In this document: positions 1 through 10,062 of the stretch, in pieces
Numbering within the stretch: position 1 is the stretch's first letter
How the letters are laid out: the number at the start of each line of letters is the position of its first letter
The notes under the pieces: generated by a model
The model's input: the letters and a program-made list of their open reading frames with translations, nothing else
The model's database searches: none
What the model was told of the DNA's origin: nothing
Translations under genes and position numbers: made by a program
NCBI GenBank assembly: GCA_002633005.1
Contig: NMRA01000707.1
Coordinates: 84,478-148,477 of the forward strand
DNA: 64,000 bases
Direction: 5' to 3'
DNA from: Phoronis australis
Taxonomy: Eukaryota; Phoronida; Phoronidae

Positions 1-109
1 TAACAAAACCTGTCTCAGTAGAAGACTAAGTGCAAATATTGATGCAATTAAAATAAGTTTGCTGACAGTTTGTCTGACTGTGATATTTTGTCGATTTTCT
101 CCAGAAAAA

Positions 110-390
110 AAAACTGGGCTCGGTTTTATAAAACTTCAAAATTATCCACTGGATAAGTTTGATTGCTGCATGACGTCAGGTGCATTGTTCAAAAATAGCA
201 ACGTGATGCGTGGTAATGAGACGCTATTGTTGCCCAGTTGCATAAAAGTTAACAATGACGCCGCATTATCACGGGCCACGTTATTATTCTCGAACAATGC
301 ACATAACGGCACGCAACAGTCAAACTTATACAGCATATTACTTTGAAATTTTGTGCAAGTGGGCACTGGTGGATAAAATCTCAGGTACAA
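110..390. repeat. imperfect palindrome, MITE-like
   Basis: The left arm (about 110-235) is matched in reverse complement by the right arm (about 250-390), centred near 240. Shared words include gtgcattgttc and aagtttga. Because the arms match, the two strands encode similar peptides (both contain KFDCC and ALF), which is a by-product of the palindrome and not evidence of a gene. No target duplication was identified. Confidence 0.55.
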
Positions 391-1590
391 AAAAAAACAA
401 GCAAAAGCAGACTACAATCATAGTTTTTCTTCTATCAAAGTGCTTGTGAAGAGCTCCGAAACGCTATCTATATCAGTTATACATGTAAGTCTGGACTGAT
501 GTGGCCAACAGGTGGCGAGCAGACCACACTCTGACCCTTACGACATCCTAGACCCGCCAACGCTATGCCTATGTTATAAAGAATGACTCGAAATCTTAGC
601 CATCAATTTTGTATGAAATTTTAAAAACCTAATCATTTTTTAGACAGAAATAAAAAACTCTTTTACCAGAGATACAAAACAACAAAATCTGTTGTACTTT
701 TGTGATTTTATTACCAATGGCGAATCCTCGCTGTTCGCTGCCCTGTATTCGCTGAAATCAAGGAAGGTGTGTTAGTTTACCACGGCTCTGAAGCGTGGAT
801 TTAGGCTCATCTTCAGAGCTATTGTGTGTCCCATGGGTTCGATCCCTCGGTAGTCAATTTCACGCAAAGATTGTCCCCTTAGTAAAAGATATGAGAAAAT
901 GGAGTTTGGTGATTCAGCACTAAGGAGAGAAATGCGTCTACAGCAGATTTGTTACTGTGGAACTCAGCCTTGTCGATAAGCATTGCGCGGCTTGCTTAAA
1001 CAGGTTTGCGTTTAACACGCCAACAAGGATAACAAATAATCGGGGGCAGCCGAAAGATGGCGGACATATGTTATTGGAAGAAAGATTGGCCCCAGTGGCC
1101 AATCTCTTTATCTCTCATCCTGGTCGTTATCTCTGGGAAAATGCAGGAAGGACTGGAAAATGTCCACACTGACAGATTTCATTACGTAATAGTTTGCCCC
1201 CGAGAGACCCACATTTTCTCAATCCCCCGCTTCGTGGTTACCACCGGTGGCTACTAATTTCTAACGGCCAATGTGTGCTGAAATCTGAACGTTTTACTCT
1301 CTTGGGCCACCTTATTCTCCTAGTCTCTTGAAACATGTTGGTAGCTTTTAAAACACGCTAAATTACGTTTGTATGATTGTAGGCTTACCTACATGTATGC
1401 GTGAGTGCGTCTGACCGTGTCACAATGATGTGGTTCAACTCAATTCGAAATGAATAGCGTTTATTATTCTCCAATCAACGAAGTACATAACATAAAACAC
1501 GACAACTTCCTCTCAAATAAAGGTCTTCTCAGAATGAAATGACCTCAAATTCCCCCAAAAAATATTACGAACGTCCTCTCATAAGGCCAC
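391..1590. other. 3' flank of gene A, no gene seen
   Basis: No convincing coding exon. A tRNA B-box-like word (gggttcgatccc) lies near 836-847 but no tRNA fold was found around it. The AATAAA of gene A lies at 1460-1465 on the minus strand. Confidence 0.5.
1460..1465 (-). terminator. polyadenylation signal AATAAA of gene A
   Basis: tttatt on the plus strand reads AATAAA on the minus strand, about 126 bases beyond the TAG stop of gene A, a normal distance for a 3' UTR. Confidence 0.5.
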
Positions 1591-1784
1591 CTATCGGCCG
1601 ATCAATGTGGTTTCCGGTGGAAGGGAGCAGAAGTTTTGTCGTGTTTTGCAACACTTCTCCCAAAGATTTGGATGTTTGCACTGATCTGCTAATTTCCCGA
1701 CCTTGAAAATGTTGGCACAGTCTGCCACGTTGCCTTTTGCTTCATTGTGGGTGAAAAGAGCAGCCGGAACATCGGCTTTACAGG
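1591..1784 (-). CDS. gene A exon 9: module 4 and C-terminus
   Basis: 194 bases, acceptor ccttttcag, phase 1 start, TAG stop. Spacing C-x20-C-x12-C-x8-CC-x6-C, then a tail of 14 residues ending PPETTLIGR. The tail is nearly identical in gene B, which argues that it has a role. Confidence 0.9.
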
Positions 1785-4700
1785 CTGAAAAGGACGAGAG
1801 GACGTTGTATGCAAGGTAAATCCAAGTGTCTACTCTAATAACCACCCAATGTTTGGAAATCAAAACTTTCAATACAATGTACTTTAGGGCATAAGGTGAC
1901 ACACAACATGTATAGAACACAACTTTTGTATATTTACATCAACCAACTCAATCACCAGTATAAACATCTGAAGTGAGGAAGATTGTGAGATTGACGGAAA
2001 TTCTTTTCAACTTACGGCAGTAGTGAGCCACAGACGCACAGCAATGCTGTTTTATCAAGTGGTGGTCGCAAAGTTGACCTTTGTCGTCTTGAGACAGAAT
2101 TTCTTGACAGGTCATGTCGTTCAAGCGAATGCCAGTTGTGTCTTGATAGCAAGCTGTAAAACGGATATTGCTATCAGGTGCATTTTCCCCGAGTTTCTTC
2201 AAGTAAAAGCTAAAACAGACCCTAGGTTGTAGCGATAACGGTAACCTGGGGCGACAGAAGAAAACCGAAACTGAAGCTAGAGCCAAATTTTCTACATGAA
2301 TCTAAGTCGATGCCGGATTACTCCTCGCGACGACGCATGAGACGAAAAATCACCACTGACGGACGACTAGTTCTTAACAAACTCAACAGACGGAATTCCC
2401 TACTGACTTCTATAGCCATACAAGTACAAGTACACTTCGCCTGTGCTGTTTCGCATAAGACGAATCCCAGTAAGGAGAGACGTCTATACGAATGACAAAA
2501 ATAGTTTCATGACATGACGTAGTTGCAGCTGCAACGGCAAATTGATAAGACAAGTCGTAGATGGCTCATAGAATATCAATGAAAAACCTCGTCTTACTAT
2601 TTAATTCGTTGGTCAGATTCCGGCGGCCGATTTCTAGATTCATAAAAACGTATATGTGGTAATTGTGGACTATTTTACTCACTTTCACAATATCGGCGTC
2701 GCGTCCCACAGCAGTACTTTCTGAGTTGGTCGTTTGCACATGACAAAGCGCCAGTCAGTTGGAAGTATTCGTCACACGTGTAGCCGCTTATTCTCACACC
2801 GTTGGTGTCCGGACAAACTGATAATAGAACATTTAAACTTTTAAAATCTTCCTCAACAAAAATTAGAACCGGTTCCACCATGACGTCCTTGGAAAGACAT
2901 CAATGCATTTTGTTATAAAACAGTTTGGTGACTGAACACAAAAATTAAGAGGGGCAGGTTCTTTTTATCTCAAATTAGACCAATTCCTTGCGAGTGTAGT
3001 TAGATCACGCATGTCTACTTTTATGGACAACGAATGAAATCGCCATGCAAATGTTTGCAGACGGCATGTAATACACTCGATTCGCTCCTCGCTTCAAATA
3101 AAATATGCCAAGTTAGCTTAGTACCTGCAGGGAAACCAACCCAAAACCCACACACGGAAAGGCTATACACGCTTGCATGTTCAAAGGGTTAATTTCGCAT
3201 CATAGGTACGAGATTCGTGAAAAGAGACAATTCCAAGCAAAGCACGTGATCTTACCCGTTCGTATACCTGACTTGCGGACGAACACTTGGACGTGAATCT
3301 GTTATGCCGCTGTCTAACCTACTATAAATTGCGGGAGTCCGAGACAACAGTGATATACTTGGCTGTGACGTTCAGTTTCAAGCTCAGTGTGAACTTATTT
3401 TAGATCAGAGCTTGTGGTTATTTCAAGAGTTATAAAATGCACAAGTCATTTATGTATTCATTCAGTGAAATCCCTTACGTTCGCAGTGCCTATGACGAGT
3501 TGCGCAACATTTTTGTTTCAGTTCATCGTGACCGCAGAAAGCTCCCCCTGTCTTTAAGAACAGCGCAACGCAAGACAAGCCCGTGTATTTTGTCCCAGTC
3601 GACTTTTCCGTTATGGAGAAGCTGGCCGTTGGATCGTCCGTGCACTCTGAAATTATAAACTAAATGTAGGCAAATATTTCTCCTACAAAACATTCCTAAA
3701 CTTAATCGACCCATAGTTATGGAGGAGACGCCTCGTTGATTATGGCGTTTGTGAGGAAATTGATTTCAGATATACCACAAGCTTTCATTGTACTATGGGT
3801 TCGCTTCTAATGTTTATTGCAGTCTTTTTAGATTTTTTCGAGAATGTAACTCGTTGAAGCACCACTGGACATGGGTTATCATTATTTACAATAAGAGTAT
3901 GAGGGAAAACAGTATGGTTGGCTAAAATACCATCTGTTGCAAAAGGAGTGCTCGAACATGGGTTCGGATGAAAGGATAAACAACAGGAGGGAAGATGGGG
4001 TGAGGAAAAAAAGGCTAAGAAGAAAAAGGGAGGTGATGAAAAAATAGGAAATGGGTGAGATGCGATATGGAATAAATGGCGCTATTGACGCTAGAAGTGG
4101 AGAGTAGAATTGTGCTAACACGAAACGGGTTCCGACGTTCCGCCGGGACGGTCTTAACTTTCAAACTTACAGAGCACGAAGACAAAGAAATTGACAAGCA
4201 TGAGAAACCAGAAGACGAAAAAGACCAACACTTACGCGAGGAGGACTGTCGTCGTTCTCTGGCGACCTCGACTTTCACATCGTCACTGTACATGGCTTCG
4301 GGCGCATACGTAACCTCAATTTCTGTAACATCCATAAAGAATTTCAATATTGAGACGTTAATTGTGTGCTCTGTAAAATTCACAACACTATACCCTATTT
4401 TTGAAAACATTTTTTGTGTCAGTGTGAGCGTCGCGAAACACAGTTTCGACTGCTGGTACGCACCGACTCGGAGAACTTGATTGTTTGCAGGGGTGGTAAT
4501 CAACATCATGTGCACTTTGAAAAACACCTGGCACTAACTGCATAAAAGATGCGACTACTTTGGTGTAACCATAAATTATAGTACATGCACTGCCAACTCT
4601 GTGTATTCCTAATGCAAGAGGTATGTGACCTTGCGTAAAAGTGCCAACACCCTTGTTCGCTAGCGGCACCTGTCGAGCTGGAGAGCCCGGCATGTACATT

Positions 4701-5884
4701 AGCACCGTGTGATTGTTTGTTGTGCGTTTAGTGCTTGTATTATGTAGTTAGTCTTAATGAGCTATTGCTAAAATACTCACAGCATCAATTTTCAATGCTG
4801 AAATGTTATCGTTGGCATTGCTAAGACGCAGAACGAAAGTACCATAATATCCCGTCCCAACGCACATATCCGGAAGTTTCGACTGGGATCCGAAATTAGT
4901 GACGCCTCCGCAGAGAGTTTCCTGCTGTTTGTGACCTGTGATCTAGGTTCTAGCAACACAGCATTTCGATTTTAATCTAATTTGTGGTAAGAAAGTGGTG
5001 CATTTTGGGAGTGTTTTGAGTTCACAAAAAGATGGCTGCAACATGTGCTTCAGTGGTACGGTGATTTTGGTGGGAATTACATGTGCAGATATGTAGCCTG
5101 CTGATGACATGGGTGGCAGACCGTGAGGGCTGGGGGGCTATAGCCCCTTCTTATTTTAGCCCATTTTTAGTACCCTTTATCGTCACCAATGTCATCTCAA
5201 AACACTACTGAGTCACAAATTAAGGTTTTTAGTGGACATCGTAATGTAAAATGTGAAAACTGACACGTTCACATGACGTGATTAGTGTAAACGTCACGTA
5301 CCTTCGTCGAACTCTTCGGCAGGTTCGAAAGTAATCATCACCTACAACAAGTTAAGATATCAATATAAATATCAATTTACTGAGTGTTGCATTATGCAGT
5401 TCATCATTTAAAAAGCAATAGTAAAATAAGGGCAACACAAACAGGGCTGAAAGTTACGAAACCAAGGGTCAATTTCTAAGGAAAACTTATTGAGACTAGC
5501 TGCTCGATAGTGCATTGGTCTGCTTGTTTTTACGGAAGGTTCTATGTGACAAATGCTATGCACTGTATCTAAAAAGTGCTTGATGGCGGTAAGTACGTGA
5601 GTGACTCAACCCCGGAAGAGTGTGAGACCGACAGGTATACCGAGAGACATAATGAATAGTTAAAGTTTTTCTAAATGTGTTGGCAAAATACTTGCATTTC
5701 CGAGTCCAAATCTTCTAATGTTACTAATCCCCAAAATAACTCAAATGGCAAGTCATATGTACAACATGTATTTCTAGTTTGCTTCATGGTCAAATTATGA
5801 CGAATAACATTAAAGCTCCCGCCTTACCTCATTTTCAGCTGTTACCGGCCCAACCAACAGGAGCAACAATGCGAATGGCAACAT
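1591..5884 (-). CDS. gene A: secreted proprotein with four six-cysteine modules
   Basis: Nine coding exons on the minus strand: 5828-5884, 5302-5341, 4781-4935, 4630-4669 (weak), 4236-4322, 3479-3646, 2683-2817, 2016-2153, 1591-1784. They join in frame to 337 codons plus TAG. Order: signal peptide MLPFALLLLLVGPVTA, acidic linker, N-terminal domain with two cysteines, furin-type site RERR followed by QSSS, then four modules spaced C-x(12-23)-C-x(11-12)-C-x8-CC-x6-C, ending PPETTLIGR. Each module is one phase 1-1 exon. A paralogue (gene B) lies immediately upstream with the same exon lengths. Seen: splice sites, frame, cysteine spacing. Known: R-x-R-R is a proprotein convertase site. Inferred: the modules are released from a prodomain in the secretory pathway. 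I do not recognise the family; the CC-x6-C end differs from ShK-type domains. Function is unknown. Confidence 0.85.
2016..2153 (-). CDS. gene A exon 8: six-cysteine module 3
   Basis: 138 bases, phase 1-1, acceptor ttttacag, donor gtaagt. Spacing C-x13-C-x12-C-x8-CC-x6-C. The stretch DHHLIKQHCCASVAHYC is identical in gene B, so this is the most conserved module of the pair. Confidence 0.88.
2683..2817 (-). CDS. gene A exon 7: six-cysteine module 2
   Basis: 135 bases, phase 1-1, acceptor tatcag, donor gtgagt. Spacing C-x12-C-x11-C-x8-CC-x6-C, with CPDTNGVRISGYTCDEYFQ and YCCGTRRRYCE. Confidence 0.88.
3479..3646 (-). CDS. gene A exon 6: six-cysteine module 1
   Basis: 168 bases, phase 1-1, acceptor atttcag, donor gtaagg. 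Cysteine spacing C-x23-C-x11-C-x8-CC-x6-C, beginning QCTDDPTASFS and ending KCCATRHRHCE. It aligns without gaps to gene B exon 12264-12431. Confidence 0.88.
4236..4322 (-). CDS. gene A exon 5: proprotein-convertase site exon
   Basis: 87 bases, acceptor gttacag, donor gtaagt, phase 1-1. It reads from IEVTYAPEAMYSDDVK to VARERRQSSS. The RERR before QSSS is a furin-type site at the very end of the exon. The gene B exon 15413-15499 has the same length, the same phases and SRSRRQSSSG. Confidence 0.85.
4630..4669 (-). CDS. gene A exon 4 (tentative)
   Basis: A 40-base candidate, acceptor cgacag and weak donor gtcaca, phase 0 to 1, reading VPLANKGVGTFTQ. It is the piece I found that reconciles the phase 0 end of exon 3 with the phase 1 start of the furin exon. 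An RNA read could replace it with another exon. Confidence 0.35.
4781..4935 (-). CDS. gene A exon 3: N-terminal domain
   Basis: Acceptor atcacag, donor gtgagt, phase 1 to 0. It reads from HKQQETLCGGVTNF through KLPDMCVGTGYYGTFVLRL to ISALKIDA. Two cysteines, and alternating hydrophobic residues that look like beta strands. The corresponding part of gene B (15685-15747) is shorter. Confidence 0.65.
5106..5165. repeat. fragment of the GGGTGGC hairpin element
   Basis: atgggtggcagaccgtgagg followed by a run of g and ctatagcccc resembles one arm of the hairpin elements at 8410-8550. It lies in an intron of gene A. Confidence 0.35.
5302..5341 (-). CDS. gene A exon 2: short acidic exon
   Basis: A 40-base exon between acceptor ttgttgtag and donor gtacgt, phase 0 to 1, reading VMITFEPAEEFDE. 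Too short for any length-based search. Supported by good sites on both ends and by phase agreement with its neighbours. Confidence 0.65.
5828..5884 (-). CDS. gene A exon 1: signal peptide
   Basis: ATG at 5884; 19 codons, nearly all a hydrophobic leader ending VTA before ENE, then donor gtaagg (phase 0). The exon is preceded by the acceptor ccag, giving 5' UTR bases 5885-5901. The start is set by the leader and by the clean splice sites on both sides. Confidence 0.85.
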
Positions 5885-6342
5885 GGCGTCAACAGGGTTT
5901 TCTGGATGAGGATACAAGAATAGAACGGTGAGTTATATGAACTTCGAAGAAGAAAGATGTGATCACCACTCTTGACACCTAAACGGCAAAACCAAGTCAG
6001 TGACTGCCGCTGTATGTTAGATTTTCGCAGCCTACACCGTAGAAGTTCACTGTGCTTTATATTTTTAAGTCAACATCTGTATCAGCTTTGCAGCTTCAAT
6101 AAAAAGTGAAACGCAGGCATTTTAATTTACTTTTTCACTATTTTGTTTAACCTTTAACAATCAATGCGTATAGCATGTGGCACTTCTAGTTGATGAAACT
6201 TGCCTTGGTTAAACATACCCACTTACACAGACACAGATCTGATTTAAGAAAGGTTGAAAGTGATTAAGTTTGGCAAAGCTGTCAAATAGTCTATCATGAG
6301 ATACATGTAGGTAGACGAAGGTGAGAATCGTCGAATACTTAC

Positions 6343-6393
6343 AGTGTCTTGTCTTAAAGCTTCTTAAAGTGTGCCTTTGCTTCGAGTCTTAGT
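6343..6393 (-). other. probable 5' UTR exon of gene A
   Basis: The minus strand reads away from the TATA box into a stretch ending caagacact with donor gtaagtatt at 6342-6341. The next acceptor in line is at 5902-5903, just before the ATG exon. The transcription start (about 6393) is assumed 28-30 bases after the TATA box. Confidence 0.5.
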
Positions 6394-6420
6394 TCTGATT
6401 TTTGCTTGCAGTTAGGCGCC

Positions 6421-6427
6421 TTTTATA
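6421..6427 (-). promoter_or_regulatory. TATA box of gene A
   Basis: The minus strand reads CTATAAAAGG, a consensus TATA box, about 30 bases upstream of a plausible start and of the 5' UTR exon. A TATA-type core promoter suits a regulated, tissue-specific secreted product. Confidence 0.55.
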
Positions 6428-6429
6428 GC

Positions 6430-8336
6430 GTGAATTAGCAACAACGCAGTTGCGCAAATGTTATTTCCCTCCCGAGGCAGATTCACTATCTACAAAAAAA
6501 AACATCGAAATTCTGTAAATTTCCTGGTGTCGAGAACGATAACCGTGTGAAATGACAGGGGTCAACATGTAAACAAAAGTGATATTCTCGGTAACATTTG
6601 ATGATTTAGGTTCAACACTGCTATTTTACTAAGTTTATGAAAGTGCACACGAAAGCCCCCACGAGATTGCGTTTAAGCAAAACAGTTCCTTTTGCTTGCA
6701 AGTGCACCACTTTTTCGAAAATTCCGTGACCACTTTCCTGGTCTGTCTTTCACGAAATCGTTGTATTCAGGAACTTAAAGCGGTTATAAAGACGTGTTCC
6801 GTGTATTAATGGAATTTTTATAGAATTGGTCTTTCGCCATTACATATATTGAGAAGTTGTTTCTGTGCTCTTTTTGCCCATACTCTGCGCATGAAATGAC
6901 ACGCCTTCACCAACCAAGTTGAAGATTTTGGTTGCTAAAATATGTCTATCGAATCCCTCCAATTTCATTTATCTTGACTTTAGAGTAACTTGACCAGTAA
7001 AAGCTCCATATCAAACGTTGTTCCCTGCCATGGAAGGCGGGTTTAAGCCCCTTCATTCAAACTCCAATACAAGTATTAGACTGCGTTACGAAAGTTTGCC
7101 AACTTCAATTTCAAACATTCCCGAATGTGCTGGATATAATTTTTCTCTATGGAAGTAGGAGACAGGAGTTATGTGTATTACAGTTCAATGGAAGCTGTTT
7201 TCTTAAAAAAAATATTCGTGAATAGATCGGCGAACTAATGCCGCCATTTTATATTTTGTTTTTACGTCTCTTTGTGACATTCTGTATAGTTATTCTCTGG
7301 AGGATCGACAAAATGTACCGAAAATTGGAAAGAGTATGAATAACAGTTGCCAACAGTACTGACGTGTATCCAGTAAATTCCGTCAGTAGAAACTTATGTG
7401 CACTGTAAGTGTTCCGCCATTTTGGAATAAAAAATTGTTGACAGTTTGTTATCCAGTGTAATTTTAGCCCATTGATGTAGACAAACAACAGGTGGGTACC
7501 CTCACAGGTACATACCGTCAAAAATTACAAACGACCCTGGACGTCACCCAACCTCCTTTGGTCTAGATTTTTAGCAATTTAGTCACCGTGAACCCTGTTT
7601 AATTTAACACGTAACTGTTTTAATTGTTTCCGTATATGTGGTATACACCTCTCAATATCACGAATTCTAAACGCAGGTATGCCAATGATATTGCTGTCGT
7701 TACATAATAAGAGTTTATTTGTAAATTCTGCAACTATCCTGTCTTTGTTGTTGACAGGCGGGCAGATCTCGAATCTGACGGGCAAAATTTGCAACTTCAG
7801 GCGCGGCGGCACCGTATTTACATCTCAACATTATTCTTGATCTTTGGGAGAGTATACGTTTTCGATACTCTCGCACAACACTGCGTTGCAACACTTGACC
7901 AGAAACTTAATTGTCCATTGTTTTGCGTCTCATATGTACTAACTGCATTTTAGTAGGTAGTTGCCATAGTTTGTATGGGTACACCTTTTCAATCTTAGGC
8001 AAATTTCAGTGTTGCATTGGTGCCAGTGATGCCTTTGGTGGAGTGTTTTGTTCATGACTTATTCATTCCCGGGTTGTCTGACAAAGTCCGCTAAAACGCG
8101 GACGGAAATTTTGGGGAACGTGCAATAACCAAAGTGTCTCAGTGAAAAGCAAGATACATGTATGTCTAAGTCTAAGACGCCGCATGAACCACGCGATTTT
8201 GGATGAGGTTCTTGCCGCGAGGTACTGCACGCTCCCTATAAAAAGTATGTTACAAATCTCTAGCTTTGTCATTAAGATTAATGGCAGGCCCTCCCCACCT
8301 GAACACATGAAGCTGCTACTCATGAAAGGTGCTGCA
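6430..8336. other. intergenic between genes A and B
   Basis: No gene recognised. A minus-strand open frame at 7579-7812 (78 codons including the stop, with lysine- and arginine-rich stretches such as IRKQLKQLRVKLNRVHGD) could be a decayed transposon peptide, but no motif supports it. Confidence 0.35.
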
Positions 8337-9001
8337 CATGACAGTGTTTTACCGGTCAGTGAGTTTACCAGACGAAGGGATTCTGAGCGTGTGATAACAT
8401 CTAATGGGCGGCGCAGCACTGAAAAAAAGTGTGGGGGAGCTGAAGCCCCCTCAGCCCCCTTGTGGTGCACCGCCTATAGACCATGGGTGGCGTAGCACTG
8501 AAAAAAGTGGGGGGGCTGTAGCCCCCCAGCCTCTTATGGTGCGCCACCCATGCATCTAGCTTCTTTGTTCACTGCCAAGCAAAGTTTTTTGCCTGTTATG
8601 ACAACAGTCTTATTACAGACCACGTGTGAACACCCTCAAACCCAAAGCGAATAGGTAGGAAGGATAGATTATCGTAACTGCGGTTGCAGTTGGGCGATTT
8701 TGGCGATTCAAGATCTAAACAGGATCACCATTAGACGAGGATTTCAGAAATGTTATCGGTTTATGTTCAAATATGTTATAAATTAACTTGCATTTTTAAC
8801 AGCTCAGCCCAGTCAGGGTAGATACGATCTTTTTAAGATTAGAGCACTTAGCGAACAAAAGAGAGCTGGCCCTCCAACCACGAATTCCAGAATGGAGTTA
8901 ATCAGTCGAATAAGATATTGGCTGCAGGGGTAAACTTCCCAATTTGTTGTTGGGCTACAGAATCGAACAAATTGGGAGCAACGCAAAATCGCCGTAATGA
9001 G
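8337..9001 (+). mobile_element. family R element, copy 1 (interrupted)
   Basis: One of four copies of a roughly 550-bp family (others at 16271-16790, 36013-36691 and 44507-45071). Hallmarks are a start with catgac, ttaccagacg, ttctttgtt-actgcc, accacgtgtgaaca, cagcccagtcag, ggccctccaacca, then a hairpin made by two copies of caacttgtt-like arms around ttgggct. No coding capacity, so non-autonomous. This copy is split by the hairpin elements at 8410-8552. Confidence 0.65.
8410..8552. mobile_element. two adjacent GGGTGGCG hairpin elements
   Basis: The second (8482-8552) starts catgggtggcgtagcactg and ends gtgcgccacccatg, perfect short inverted ends around a g-rich then c-rich core. The first (8410-8475) is a similar unit in tandem. 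They interrupt family R copy 1. Open frames here on both strands follow from the palindrome. Confidence 0.6.
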
Positions 9002-9320
9002 CACTACTTACCTATACAAGCATACTTTTTTAAAACTTCGGTTGATCCTTCGAGAAATGTAGGAGGAATCACAGGGAGAAGAGTTATATTTCCAGTACAT
9101 ATACGTAGGGAAACAAGGATACTAAGACACACTGCAGGCGCTATCCATTGACCTTTGACGAAGGATAAAATCTTGCTAAGATGAACAATGAAATTGAAAT
9201 TGCCTGAGTAAGTTACATGACAATGAGTCCATTTCGTACGTAATGGTGAAAAAATGGTGAACTACTAATCGTTCAAAAAACGAAAAATTGCTTTTCTCAA
9301 AATGTAAAATGTCGATGTTG

Positions 9321-9378
9321 CCTCCGGCAAGGATTCAAACCCACGACCTCAGCGGTGCCGGCCGCCCGACGCTATTAA
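9321..9378 (-). repeat. tRNA-derived SINE-like fragment
   Basis: On the minus strand ctgaggtcgtgggtttgaat resembles a Pol III B box (one base off ggttcgaat) preceded by gcgtcgggcggccggcaccg, in the style of tRNA-like SINE heads. No complete tRNA fold can be drawn. Confidence 0.35.
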
Positions 9379-9819
9379 AGTCAAGTTAAACGTAGAAAGT
9401 AGCCGTGTATTTTGATTGCCAACATACATTGTATAAGGCCAGGTGTTATTCAATTCTACTGAATGACAGGAAGCCAACAACTGGAATCGCGGATTTCTAA
9501 ATAAATCACAGAAACACAACGGAATGGCTGCTCGGAGTCAATAACTTCACGAAGTCACGGTGCTACCCACAGTTCATGTATTAATTGGTCCTTAAAACAA
9601 ACGCAACCTCGAAAAATGAACGTACCTGTCCACTCTTATTTGGTTCTTGAATTAGTTGTGTCACACATAAGTACATGTACCACGATTATACATATTGGGA
9701 TGTAATATTTTGATTTCTCTTTAGTGCACTGTACGAGTGAACTTTGGATTGACAGAATAGTTGTAGGTGATAAATCAAACAAACAGCTATTTTTCTTGAT
9801 TCTTTCTTATTTGATTCAA

Positions 9820-9825
9820 TTTATT
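9820..9825 (-). terminator. polyadenylation signal AATAAA of gene B
   Basis: Reads AATAAA on the minus strand, 44 bases past the TAG stop of gene B. Confidence 0.5.
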
Positions 9826-9868
9826 ACCAATTCGGAAAAATTGCAGACGATACTTGAAGAGGTGCCAT

Positions 9869-10062
9869 CTATCGGCCGATCAAACTTGTTTCCGGTGGTG
9901 TCTCGCAGTAGTGCTGGCGAGTTTTGCAGCATTTCTCCCAGGCGTTGGGGTGCTTGCAAGTGTCAACAAGGTTTCCAACAGTAAATATCGAAGCACAGTT
10001 CGCCAAATTACCCTTCGCGTTACCGTGGAAGAAAAGGGCTCCAGGAACGTCTGCTTTGCAGG
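9869..10062 (-). CDS. gene B exon 8: module 4 and C-terminus
   Basis: 194 bases, acceptor cttgtag, phase 1 start, TAG stop. Reads CKADVPGALFFHGNAKGN and CKHPNAWEKCCKTRQHYC, tail PPETSLIGR. Confidence 0.9.

Noticed and set aside
1591-1784. Assigning the cysteine modules to the ShK toxin-like domain
   Set aside because: The CC-x6-C ending and the missing third C-x-x-C spacing do not fit that family, so the family is left unnamed.
4015-4527. Minus-strand 170-codon frame
   Set aside because: Only 4236-4322 of it is an exon of gene A. The rest is intron read-through, shown by the conserved splice borders shared with gene B.
8063-8495. Overlapping 135- and 117-codon frames on opposite strands
   Set aside because: They run across family R copy 1 and the hairpin elements and have no motif.
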